Source: Carposina sasakii
Taxonomy: Eukaryota > Arthropoda > Insecta > Lepidoptera > Carposinidae
Direction of reading: 5' to 3'
Assembly (NCBI GenBank): GCA_014607495.2
Contig: CP053148.1
Span: 9,114,001-9,178,000 of the forward strand
DNA length: 64,000 nt
The translations under genes were made by a program, and so were the position numbers. Position 1 is the first letter of the stretch. Each line of letters starts with the position of its first letter. The notes beneath the pieces were generated by a model, which saw nothing but the letters and a program-made list of their open reading frames with translations, was not told the origin of the DNA and did not search any database. This document shows, one piece after another, positions 1 to 13,000 of this stretch.

Positions 1-736
1 GTCAGAAATATTCTTTTAGTACCGTATTAGTATAATTATCTATTTTAAAAATTCATCTAAATTGCGTTCATTAAATTTTTCATCCACGCTTAATAATTAT
101 ACGTTTCAAGGATTTTAAATTGTACTGCTTAATATTATAATTATCAAACAAATTGGTACCACTCTATCTATTTTTGTAAATAATATAAAATAATAAGAAC
201 TATCACACTATTCAGTTTTACAGTAAATTTTGCAGGTCTCACAACTTATCAGGAGCAAGGTTTATACAATTTTTACAAACTGATTGCAATTTTATTTCGA
301 GTCTCGTGATTGGTTGGATATTCCTTTTAATTCTGTTTTTGTGACATTTAAATTTTATTTTTCTTGGCTATCATCGAAAGAGATTGTTTGTAGCTTTTTA
401 CAAATCAAAATTATATTATTTTATTTGTATGGCATTAAAACTGTTTTTGTGTAAGTATTGTGCGTACGCTTTTTATTATCTTGATTTCCATTATGAATCA
501 TGGCGCAGCTTTATGATCTCATGTGTACACGCATTTTACTATCTCACCAAACTCTTGACATATTAAATAAACATCAAAATTATAAAAGCTCTTCATATTT
601 CTGTTTTTATACCTATTATAAAATTATTAATATTATTACATAATAATATTTAATATACTAATATTATCTCAATTTCTTGGAATTAACATTAAACTATAAA
701 TTAAATTGCTAATAGCGATTATAATATATTATACTA
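1..736. other. 5' intron of ph, no gene seen
   Basis: AT-rich sequence with only chance short ORFs. It must be intron, because the first exon begins mid-codon at 927. Confidence 0.6.
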
Positions 737-864
737 AGAGCAGATTTTGCCAAACGTCAGATAACCTATCAGAAGAAAGTTGATGCAGTTTTTATTTTGA
801 TCAAGCTTTTAAAAATCAACTTTATTCTTCTGATAGGCTATCAAACGTTTGGAAAATCAGCCCT
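737..864. repeat. foldback MITE upstream of first ph exon
   Basis: Arms of about 50 bp (gcagattttgccaaacg... against ...cgtttggaaaatcagcc) form a near-complete hairpin with a short loop. Diverged relatives with the same outer sequence occur at about 15729-15806 and 17437-17511, so this is a dispersed family. Confidence 0.7.
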
Positions 865-926
865 AAAACAAAAAAAAACAACAGATACTCGTATACACAT
901 AAAACTAACAACCACTATCTATGCAG

Positions 927-1090
927 CGCCATTCCCGGGATACACGACAATACCCGCGATCCCGACAACGCAGAACCAGACGTTCGTGTTCAGTCCGCTG
1001 GGCGTCATCAACTCGCAGCCAAGCATCCTGCCTGCGCAGAGCCAGCCCACTAACTCTATGAACCACCAGCCTAAGCAGGAGATGCACAAG
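927..1090 (+). CDS. ph: ph exon a (first exon in window)
   Basis: Acceptor atgcag, donor gtattg. The first two bases complete a codon begun upstream; the exon ends in phase 0. It encodes PFPGYTTIPAIPTTQ then Ser/Pro/Gln-rich sequence ending KQEMHK. GC-rich against an AT-rich flank. Confidence 0.8.
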
Positions 1091-4000
1091 GTATTGTCAT
1101 CTGGAAGCCTTGGCTGTTTTAAAACAGTTTTATTTAGCTTTGGTTTTTAAATTTGTTTCTTCTTTTATGTTACTCAACTGGGTTTGAAATACATATATTA
1201 GATGTATAAGATGTATGTGATCGGCACTCTTAGTTTTTTTTTTATTGAACTCGATCGCGTTTACTCTGTCATTTAGTGGTAAACGTAAACGCGATCGAAT
1301 TAGAATTGAAAGCTCACTCAACGTGGAGATATTATAGGAGACCTTTATCAACGCAATAGTACCCAAAAGAATGATTTTTGGATTCTTTGTCTCTTTGTTT
1401 TTCTGTGCGTTTGTGCACGCCAATCTCTGAAACGGCTGAACCGATTTCGATGCAGTTTTCAGGAATATATTGTGACAGGTCCCACTTAACATATATACTA
1501 CACATACTTTTTATCCCGGGAAAATGTTTTTATCCCTGATAATTTCGACATTTTGTTTTTTCTGTAGTCCACGCGGACAGAGTCGCAGGCGTCCACTAGT
1601 TTATACGATAAACAATACGGTGGTAAATAAATAAAATATAAATTCTGAATACTGTTTTGAAAAAAAAAACTTTGAACCCTTTTTGTCACTTTTTACACGG
1701 GAATAATTTAATAATTTTTGTGACTAACATAGTCTAATGTGTCTACTAACCGGCCATGTGAATAACCAGGTGATGGGGACAAGCAAGGTGTCTGGCTCGA
1801 AGGGAGGCGGCGGCGGCGGCGGGGGCGGGGGCGGGGGGCAAGTGCAGGCGCAGTGCGTGCAGGTGTCACAGCCGGTGCTGGGCCAGCCGCCGGCGCAGGC
1901 GCAGATCATCAGCCCGCTGCAGGTGGGTGCGGTCACCGGCTCTGCTGGACACTATAGAGACACTGTATTTACGCTTACTAGATGGCGCTCATTGTACGGT
2001 TTTTTAAGCATGGCTGTCAAAGTTTGTTTTAGGTATACACACGTGAAAATTTTAAAACTCAAAAGACATAGAATAAATATTTTCTTATTCTTATAATAAT
2101 TTTAATGGTATGTACAGCTAAAACAATAACAAGCATGTCCCTATGTCGATTTTGTCATCCGTCATAAATTTAGAAATCCACTTTAGTGGAATACTAAAGA
2201 CAATGGTATGGTAACATAGTTTCCCTTGTCTTACTTGTAAGTTATAACGAAATTTTAAAAAACCTCTGGGTCACAGGCGCTTCTTGGGACTACCCTCATT
2301 CACGTAGGAAATTTGAGGCGGGGGCATAATTCAACGTTGTGGATGTTGTGTTATTAACTTCATTACTTTCAAATGTATAAGGCTAGATTAATTAATGTTT
2401 TTGTTTTATTTATTATAAGTAATAAGAAATTGAATGCGTCAGTATTATGTGTTTTATGTGGGACGCCGTTAAAATGTTTCGTAATTGTGGGCTGAGATTG
2501 ATGTGTTTGTAAAATACGTTAGTAAATTGAAATGTTATTGTTATAACTATGAGTTATGCTTATTGCGAATATATACTCTACAGGGTGTAACAGAAAGGGT
2601 ATGTTAAGCCAAAAGCTGTATAAATAGCCCACTATAGAGAACTTATTTCCAAAATTTGAGACTCGAAATCACATTTTTATTTTTCAAGTTTGTATGAAAA
2701 TTCCTGAGATATTTAAAAATTCTCCATACTATCGGGAAAAATAAACATGTGATTTCGGATCTCAAATTTTGTGGATAGATTCTCTATAGTGGGCTATTTA
2801 CATAGCTTTTCGCTTAACATACCCTTTTTGTTACATCCTGTATATGCACTGCAAACTGCAAGGCAAAGCGAACTGTTATAGTGGCGAATTGTATATCTGA
2901 TAATTTATTAACTACTTTGCAAAATCAATGATGATAGCTCAGTGAATATGATATATGAATCATTCATTGACCGTTAAAAAAACAGGCATACTACCATTTC
3001 TCAACCGAGTGTAGACACTCGAGGAATCACACTCAGAATAAGGGCGTAAGTAGACAGACTTGTGTTGTTAATTATACAGGTTTTCACAAACAGTGCTAGC
3101 GTGACCTTTAAAAAAAAACGTTGTGAAGAAAAAACATAATAAAGCGTAGCTTATTATATTGTACCTGCTGAGCTAGCGAACTTTTTACATGGATTCTGAT
3201 GCGTCTGCATGTTATGTTGTTCAGAAGTTAAGCAGCTGATGAAAGTATAATATTTTAACGAATATGCCGTAACTCCGCTAAGCGACAGGTCTACTGATAT
3301 ACATATAAATAAATGCCATTCATTAAATTTACTGCTAAGGATATGTTTGTATACAGAGCTTGATATGAGTGGACCAATCAATATCTATACATATACGAGT
3401 AATAAAAATGTAAAAGATATGTGAGATATGTATAAAGATACGTGAGAAAAAATATTATAGGAGAACTTTATCAAGGCAATAGGACCCAAAACGATGATTT
3501 TTGTCTGTTTGTCGGTTTGTCTGTGCGTTTGTGCACGCTAATCTCAAAAACGACTGAACCGATTTCGATGCATTTTTCTGGAATATATTGTGACAGGTCC
3601 CACTTAACATATAGGCTATTTTTTATTCGGGAAAATGATATTATCCCGGATAATTTCGATATTTTGTTTTTTCTGTAGTCCACGCGGACGAAGTCGCGGG
3701 CGTCCACTATATTAAATATATCCGCGTACACTGTGATTGGTCAAGACATGTCTTGAGTCGCTCCGCCCAGATCTTGACACTCTTAGAAATCTGCCTATAT
3801 TTATATTCTATAGGCTTACCAGATTTAATACTCTAAAATTGTCACTCGGCTATACCGTGGAGGCTTGGCGTCAGGCAGGCAGCTGTCCGTAATAACATAT
3901 CCTTGGCAATATGACTTTCGAAAGAAATTATATCGACCCCATATTTAATGGAATAGGGGCTGGAAGATAATGATGAGTTAGGTATACCAGATATAGGTAA

Positions 4001-7000
4001 TGGCGAAGCCAAATTTATCTCTTTCTGATTGCATATGTGTGTGTATAGTGTATGTTTATTTCTTATTATAATCTGCTTATACTACCCATAGTTAATTTCT
4101 AAAGTGACCAAGTTAGCTGGTTATAATATAATTGGATGCATTAAGCTCACCTTTATATGAGAATGTATATCTTCTATCCTGCTCTGGGAGTGAAAAAAAA
4201 AGTATAATATAGCTGCTTCTCTTCCCGGGCATACTGTACAAGTCAGTAGAGGGACAAGAGGGTCTTGGTGTTTTGTAGGCGATGGGCTGACCACCTGTCC
4301 CTGCTAACCGAACTTGTATATCTCAACTATACCCTCAAAATTGGTCAGAAGTGGCACCATGTGGTTTTATCGGCCCTTGGTGCTCTGCCTACCCCATAAG
4401 GGATAAAGGCGTGATTATATGCATGATTATATGCAATACATTTGATCTTATTTAGTTCTTTATTTACTGCGAATCCTACGTCAGGAGAACTTGTATTGTA
4501 TGATTATTATTTATCTCTCTAGGGTAATTATGCCTATAATAAAAAGCGTATACAATTTGATCCTCAGACGGGAAGCCAGACGATGCAGTTTGCGCCCTGG
4601 CAGATATCGGGGGCCCTTCCGCAAGTGTGGACGGGGGGCTTGCAGGCGGGGGCTCTGCCCGCGGGGGGGCTTTTGGCCCCAAACCCCATCTTCATTAGGG
4701 GCACCCAGCCTGACGCACCGCCTTCGATGTTCATACAACACTCGCCGCAGAATATTCAGCATAACAGTTAGTATATCTTTTTGTCTTTGCCTTGTCTTGT
4801 CTTTGCCGTCTCTGGTTTGTGATTCAGCAAAATTCTTCTTAGTGATTTGTTGGTTGGTTCTTTAACAGTCAATCAGTATCGACGATTTTGTTACATATAG
4901 GAGAAATAATACTAACCTTATTAGCTAACTTTATGTGTTGTCCACTAATATAGTTGTTTTTATGTATATTGTCTAGTTATTTTGCGAGTTGTTACTTTGT
5001 TGATCTTTGACTGTACTTTTGCGAAGTTTTTCTTTTGCTCTTTTATGCTTATATATGCTAAATGTGCTTGCGACATTATTTGTTTTAGTTTAAAAGCTTT
5101 TACGGTTTCTTTTTATATATATTAGCATTATATTATAATACCTTATAATATAATGCTGTCGATTCTAACAGCCACTCTTAATCGAACATTAAAATTGGTT
5201 ATTTTTGTCTCTCCGCAATCTTAATGTAAATAGCTAAAACAGAAAGGGACATGTAGAATTAGTTGATGATGTGGCGGTCAGACTCGACCACTTTCCTCCC
5301 TTCGTTACTATTATCCAGACTTTTCGTTATCAGTGGAATTTGTTGAAGATATTCTCGTAGATAGCCGCGTGGTGCCGGCAGAGAGTTTGTACCACCCCGT
5401 GGATATTATACGGGTTTCCGAGAGGCGGGCAACAGTGCCTCTCGCGCTGACAACATAGACCAAAAATCTGACTGTGGTCACCAACCCGCTTGCCCAGCGT
5501 GGTACAATGGCAGTAGCCTTGTTGCGTGCCCTGAAGGAGGCCTACGTCCAGTAGTGGACTGCAGTAGGCTGAAGACGATTCTCGTAGATAGAGCTACAAA
5601 GCTGACGTAATATGACGTGTTGCAGACGTGAGTGTGGCGTGCGCGACCGGGACCACGGTAAAGCCCCGGGCCTCCGGTGACGGCTTGGCGAAGGGGCCTC
5701 GACCGCTATCCAACATACTTCCCTCGGGCGCCGCCATCAGACCGGCGTCTTCTGTGTCTACTCAAACTAGCGCTAACCAGGCTCAGACACAGGTAAAATG
5801 TGCTAACGTATGAATAACCGGAATAAACTTGTACCAAAGTTAACCTGAGAGTAAGGCAAGGCGTAAGGAAAAATTTAATGTTTTCGCTTTATCTGCGCTT
5901 AGATCGGAAATTAATCGGAATGTGGAATTTCTAAAAAGGTTATTTACTTACTGATAACGACGAGCCCAGGCATGACTTCGACCACAGTTAATTTTAAAAT
6001 AAAAACTGGCACTTGCCTTGGTCAAATATCATATAACGCCTTCATTTACTGTTACGTACATAACCAACCACCATTGCTTTTCCCGGATAATTAGAGTTTA
6101 GAATAGAGAGACCAAAGAGAGAGACCTTTACGACACACTAACCCAGTTAGTCACTAGCTAGATTGTTAGTGATCGAGTTATAAATGGACTAGCATTTTCT
6201 GCCCTCAACACATTCACTCATTCATTCACTGATGACGCCTCCACTAATGGTATAAGATCACACCGCAGGTTTACAATCGTTCACCTGTTTATAGAATAAA
6301 ACCTTATTATTACAAACATTAGAATATATATCCACTGGGTTGCTTATCAAAATATGGCCGCAAGTATTTTTAATTGAACTTTCAAAAAATATATTTTGCC
6401 GATAAATTACGCTCACGTGTACATCACATTTTGACATTTTGTTTTTTTTTCTGCTGTCCACGCGGACCGAGTCGCGGGCGTCATCTAGTATATTATATTA
6501 CACAATGTGAATGGTCTCTACAAAATGTATGACGAGCGATATTTTTTTACACATCAAGATGTAATATAATATTACATTACATCCCATACATACTCGTAGT
6601 ACACATCCAACTTAATACTGTTAGCGCCCCGGGGCGGTGTTAATTGAGAATGCCCAGCATTAGACGCGATGGCTTTGACGCGTGTCATACAGCTGATTGT
6701 TGCGGTCACGCGGTCCTTTAACATTCAGCATCTTTAACAGCTGGCCACCCTTACTTGCGGCCAAATTGGAACAGGTAACCCTATACCATAATAATCAGTA
6801 ATAATTTAAAAAATCCTTTAATTTAAAATAAAAAAATAATGTACATAATAAAAAACTGAAAAGAAAAAGAACAAGAACTTAGATGTCCGGTGGTCCAGAA
6901 TTCTATAATGTTAGATTAGGCAAAGACCCAAGAGCCAAGCTCACCCGACACTATACTGAAGACATCCCGGATATCAGCCTGTATGCGATTAGGACTGCCC

Positions 7001-10000
7001 TTAAACAACTCAAAAACAACAAAGCGCCGTACGACGATGGAATTACATCAGAGCTTCTAAGAGCGGGTGGAACTCCGGTACTGAGGGTCCTCCAGAGGCT
7101 CTTCAATTCCGTCCTGCTCGAGGGCGTAACGCCGGAAGCATGGAGCAGAAGTGTGGTGGTGCTGTTCTTTAAAAAAGGCGATAAAGCCTTGCTGAAGAAC
7201 TATAGACCCATCTCGCTTCTGAGCCATGTCTACACGTTGTTTTCAAGGGTAGTCACGAATCGTCTTGCTCGCAGGTTTGATGAGTTCCAGCCTCCCGAAC
7301 AAGCCGGTTTCCGAAAAGTGTTTAGTACAATAGACCATATCCACACGCTACGGTAGATTATACAAAAATGAAAAGTATAATCGGCCACTATGCCTATTGT
7401 TCGTGGACTATGAGAAGGCATTTAATTCGATCGAGACATGGGCAGTGCTGGAGTCTCTCCAGCGGTGCCCTATTGATCATCGATATATCGAAGTGCTGAA
7501 GAGTTTATACAGCAACGCCACCATGTCGGTACGAGTACAGGAGCGGAGCACTGAGCCGATTTCATTGCAGAGGGAAGTGAGATAAGGAGATGTTATTTCT
7601 CCGAAGCTTTTCACTAATGCAATGGAAGACGCCTTTAAGCTTCTCGAATGGAAAGGACTCGGCATCAATATCAATGGCGAATACATTACTTACCTTCGAT
7701 TCGCAGACGACATCGTGGTCATGGCAGAATCGCTGAAGAATCTAATCTTAGGATGGCCTCAATCGACTCTCCCAACAGGTGGGCCTGAAGATGAACATGG
7801 ACAAGACGAAAATCATGTCGAACGTCCATGTGCCGCCCACTCCTGTACTAGTTGGGAGCTCGATGCTAAAAGTTGTTGACAAGTTTGTTTATCTGGGACA
7901 GACGGTCAAACTAGGTAGGTCCAACTTTGAGAAAGAGGTAAATCGTTAATAAATAAAGCGTTCGGGAAACTACGAAGCTTATTTGTGTCCAAGATACCCC
8001 AGTCCTTAAAGACGATGGTATTCAACCAGTGCATGCTGCCGGTGATGACCTACGGTGCCGAGACGTGGTCTCTAACTATGTGCCTCATAAAGAAGCTCAG
8101 GATCGCACAGCGAGCGATGGAAAGAGCTATGCTTGGGATCTCTCTGCGTTATCGAATCAGAAATGAGGAGATCTGCAGATGAACAAAGATCACCTACATA
8201 GCTCAACGGTCCAGCAAGCTGAAGTGGCAATGGGCAGGGCACATAGCTCGAAGAACAGATGGCCAATGGAGTCGGAATGTTCTAGAGTGGATACCACGTA
8301 TCGGCAAGCGCAGCGTGGGAAGCCACCCGCGAGGTGGACGGATGACCTGGCCAAGGTAGCGGGCGTCGGTTGGATGCAGGCTGCTTCCTACCGGTCGGAG
8401 TGGAGGTTGTTGGGGGAGGCCTATGTCCAACAGTGGACTTCTCAGGGCTGTAAATGATGATGAATGATGATGATGATTATGGAATGAATACTATTGAAGA
8501 ACATAAAATATTTTCTAATGATCGTAACATAACAACTGAACAGCCAGGATACATTGAAATATTAGCTTGGCTGACGGATAATGGATCCCGACTGTTCAGT
8601 TGTTATGTTACGATCATTAGAAAATATTTTATGTTCTTCAATAGTATTCATTCCATAATAATATTATAGAATTCTAGATCACCGGACATCTAAGTACTTG
8701 TTTTTTTTTCTTTTCTGTTTTTTATTATGTACATTATTTGGTTATTTTATATGCAGTCGGGTTTTTGGATTTTTTAAATTATGTTTTTTTTTTATTTTAT
8801 ACTTTTTTGTTATGAGTACCTAGCTACTAATAGGTACGATTCAAGAAACATGCTCGACAGCAAGAAGTTTTCGTCTTGCTGCTGTCTAAAAACTTACTTG
8901 TGAGAATGGTTGTTACGCAACTTTCAAACGATATAGATCCTAAACGGTTAGTCGAATCGAAAAATGTTGAGAGAAACCTAAAAAATATTTTTAAATACCT
9001 ATTCAACGATACCCCACTCGATATAGTTTGACGACTTTATTTTTTTCATTTTCACAAAATGGCGTCCAGTAGTCGCCATAGTGGATTTTCACTAACGTCA
9101 TGACACTCGCCGGACTAAGAGGAATCGATTGACGTATGAATCATAAAAATCGGCCGCGGCGTTTGGTCTGTGTAGTGCTTCAAAAGAACATACATACATA
9201 CATACATAGGCTGTTAAACACAATACCACTCCTTTGCGTCGCGCAGTCTGGTAAAAATTAGCTTTTTTTGATATACATATCCTTGAAAAAATATATGTGC
9301 GTAGAAACGTCTCAAAATCATACACGTTTAAAGCGGGTTGCCAGGTACTTACGGCCAAATGTAAAATGGCAACCCTGGTTTTTTGCAATCTCTACATACA
9401 GTTCTATCAAATGGAGCATACTTTATTTGAAAAATATGTGCGTAATTTGTCAGCAAAATATATTTTTTGAAAATTCAATTAAAAATACTTGCGGCCATAT
9501 TTTGATAGGCAACTCAGTGGATATTATACTCTCCTAATCGTAAATGTTTGTAATAATGAGGTTTTATTCTATAAACAGATGAGCGTAGTAAACCTACAGT
9601 GGGATCTTAGACTATAATGGCACGAATGTAAGATCATTAATTGAATGTGCTTACGTAGGTGAAGCATCGCGGCAAACCGGGCGTGCGGTCTCCGGCGCCG
9701 GCCGCCAAGCAAGACGCGGCCAACCAGACCAACAAGATACAACATCAGATGCCCAAGCAGCAGTGAGTACATTATTATGTGTGTGTGTGTGTGTGTCAAT
9801 AGCAACTACACACCAACCGGCTGATACTCACTCTATGTACTTGCAGGGTAACATAGGGGGTGTGTTAAGTGACTACTATAAAAATACCCACTAGGTACTT
9901 ATAGAACCTGTACAGGACAGAATACATACATATACTCGCGTTCGCGTTCACACACACGCGCACCATATATTGAGAAACACTGCTCTTTAACTTACTTGAC

Positions 10001-13000
10001 TTGCTATTTTAATAAAATTTTGCTTAACATACCACTTTTATAACACCTGTAGGTATGGCGAGTCTTTAATATTGGCGTTAGCTAATCCTGAAATTTTAAT
10101 AACTCTTTTTGATTTAGCTATATATTATACTTCGCTGGTTTTTCTTTGGCCTCCTGTTCACCTGGTAGTATAGACGTTTATTGAACTTTATATATTTGTA
10201 TCCGATCGGTAGAGTTATGCTTTCTCACAGATTATTCAGTCACCTTGTCAAAGAAAAATCGTGCCCTAAATCTCGTGCAAAATCTGACGCAAACTCAGAC
10301 ATAGCCTTCACAAATCCTTCTGCGTAACAACATTAATATTTCATCAAATCGAATTCACAAAATCTCAATCAAATGCATACTCAAATTCTGTTACTGTTAC
10401 ATATTTATTTGTTTTTTTGGAAACAGAGGCCCGTATTCTTAGTCTTAACTTTGCTGGCACTTGAGTGACAAACTACTTTGTCTTCTCTTAAATAAGAGTT
10501 ATTTTACAATGGCCGAGAAAAGGTGAGAGAAGTTTTACTTCACGTCTAATAATATGGGGGTTGGTTGGTCCACCTTTTATTTTGTTCCCCCCTTAACTTA
10601 CTTTGAGACATATTGATTGATTTAAAATTGTCTACTTACTGATCCTATTATACCCCGACCGTTAAGGAACGTGTCAGGAACGTAGTTTCATGCACGGAGC
10701 AAAGATTAATTTGTTTGTAAATTATGATTTTATTTAAGTGAAACAACGCCCACTGGCACGTTCCGTCACGGGCCATGCACGTAGCGTACTCGTACCCGTA
10801 ACGTATCATGTCGGTAAATTGTAGTAGCTGATATGTTCCCTGCATGAATCTCTATGCACCTAATACGTTCCTATTATGGTCTTGGTTAGGTAAGATTTGC
10901 AGAGTGCAGATTTCTTTATCTGAAAATGCTGAAGGGAAATATCATGTAAGACAGTTTTTTTGTGCAAACACACAATAGCCAAGCAACTAAGTGGCTTAGG
11001 AGGCTTTTTTAATTTAAAAGACAAGCGTGCCCTAGTTAATAGGAAGTAGGATCTTTCTCTCTTCTACAGTAAAATACCGACCACAGCTCACTAGGTATGC
11101 GTCATTTCGGAATATCCTAACCGAACTTTAATATAGATTCTTAACAAACTCAAAACGTTAAGGTCAATTGATGAATACCTATTTATAAATATATAATTCC
11201 CACAAACACTTAGTTCCCGGGGCCGTTCGAGAACTTCATACATACATCTATACTAATATTATAAAGAGGTAAACTTTGATTGATTGTTTGTATGTTTGTT
11301 TGTTTGTTTATTTGCAGCGAATAGGCTCCGAAACTACTGGACCGATTTCAAAAATTTTTCCACCGTTAGAATCCTTATTGGACCTGGATGATTATAGGCT
11401 ATAGGGTTTCGCATAATTCCCACTGAGCTGGAATATATATGAATTAAATTCAATTTTTTAACAATTTGACGCATGGAGGTATATGTTTGACATACATCAT
11501 AGAATAACAAATCCCCAGAAGGAGTCCGCAATGACAGATGTATTCCGGGTAGTGAAACAAATACGAGTCATAATTCCGGCATCTTCCGCTCTACTTACCC
11601 GCCGATTATTATCAAATCGATAAAATATTATCAGTTTCTTAGATACAGTAAATAGGTTGTAAAAAATTTACCTACTAAAAGTTGCTTCAAAAGTGTGCGT
11701 GATTACGGGTTCTGGGGAATTTATTATTCTGTAACATACAGACTTAGTCCAAGCATACAGATGACATGACACAACATGACAGATTTTTTTTGTTTATCCC
11801 GAAGAAAGGGCATAAGGAATACTGCATCCATACAGCCAATACTGATGATTTCTGAATTTATGATAGACTAGTGGCCCGCCCTCGCTTCGCTTCGGTACAT
11901 ATCAATACATAGATACAACTTTATATGTAGGTACAGCGGTTTTCGTTTAAATTTGGAACTCCCGTTGGTCCCCTTCCCGTGGGAATTTCGGGAAATCCGT
12001 TCTTAGAGCTTCCTTGTAGCCCTAATCCGATTTCAGCTTCGTATAAATAGCTGTTTTCGTAAAAAAATTAAATTCCCGTAACTCCCCTTCCCATAGGAAT
12101 TTCGGGAAATCCGTTCTTAGTGCTCCCTCGCAGTCCCTAATGAACATACAGGTCCAATTTCAAATTCATATGTATCGCAGTTGTCGTAAAAAAAAATGAA
12201 TTCCCGTTTGTCCCCTTCCCGTGGGAATATCGGGAAATCCGTTTGAATTCCCATTTGTCCCCTTCCCTTGGGAATTTCGGGAAATCCGTTTTTAGTCCTT
12301 CCTCGTTGTCCCCAATGAACATATATGCCCGATTTCAGCTTCATATGTATAGCGGTTCTCGTAAAAATTATGAATTCCCGTTAGTCCCCTTCCCGTGGGA
12401 ATTTCGGGAAATCCGTTTTTAGTCCTTCCTCGTTGTCCCCAATGAACATATATGCCCGATTTCAGCTTCATATGTATAGCGGTTTTCGTAAAAAATATTA
12501 AATTCCCGTTGGTCGCCTTCCCGTGGGAATATCGGGAAATTCTTATAGCCTATGTTCATCCAGGTCCAATAAGGATTCTAACGGTGAAAGAATTTTTGAA
12601 ATCGGTCCAGTAGTTTCGGAGCCTATTCATTACAACCAAACAAACAAAGTTTTCCTCTTTATAATATTAGTATAGATGATAATGATGATGAATGGAAACG
12701 TCGGGAAAATTCTTAAAACGGGTGTAAAATTAGTCGAAATTAAAAAGAATTGCAAAAACAACATACCTGCATGAGCCCACGAAGAAACGGACGGATACAA
12801 ATAAATTTTTAATTTCACAAGTAAAATGCACTCACTCCCTTCCGGAAAAAGCTCCGCCAAATAAGATAAAATTTGGTGTGTATGTTCGTTAGGGGGTCTA
12901 AGAGAGCACTAAGAACGAATTTCCCGAAATTCCCATGGGAACGGGGCAGACGGGAATTCCAAATTTTTACCGAAATTTTCACTGTACCGGAACAAAAGCT

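Noticed and set aside
1724..1936. Antisense ORF with a 12-proline run
   Set aside because: It is the complement of ph exon b; the Pro run is the reverse of the Gly codons, and splice sites fit only the plus strand.
9569..9805. Minus-strand 78-codon ORF
   Set aside because: Shadow of ph exon e; composition and splice sites support the plus strand.
12117..12344. Overlapping minus-strand ORFs (FPEIPKGRG repeats)
   Set aside because: They arise from the tandem units of the Helitron and have no domain or start context.
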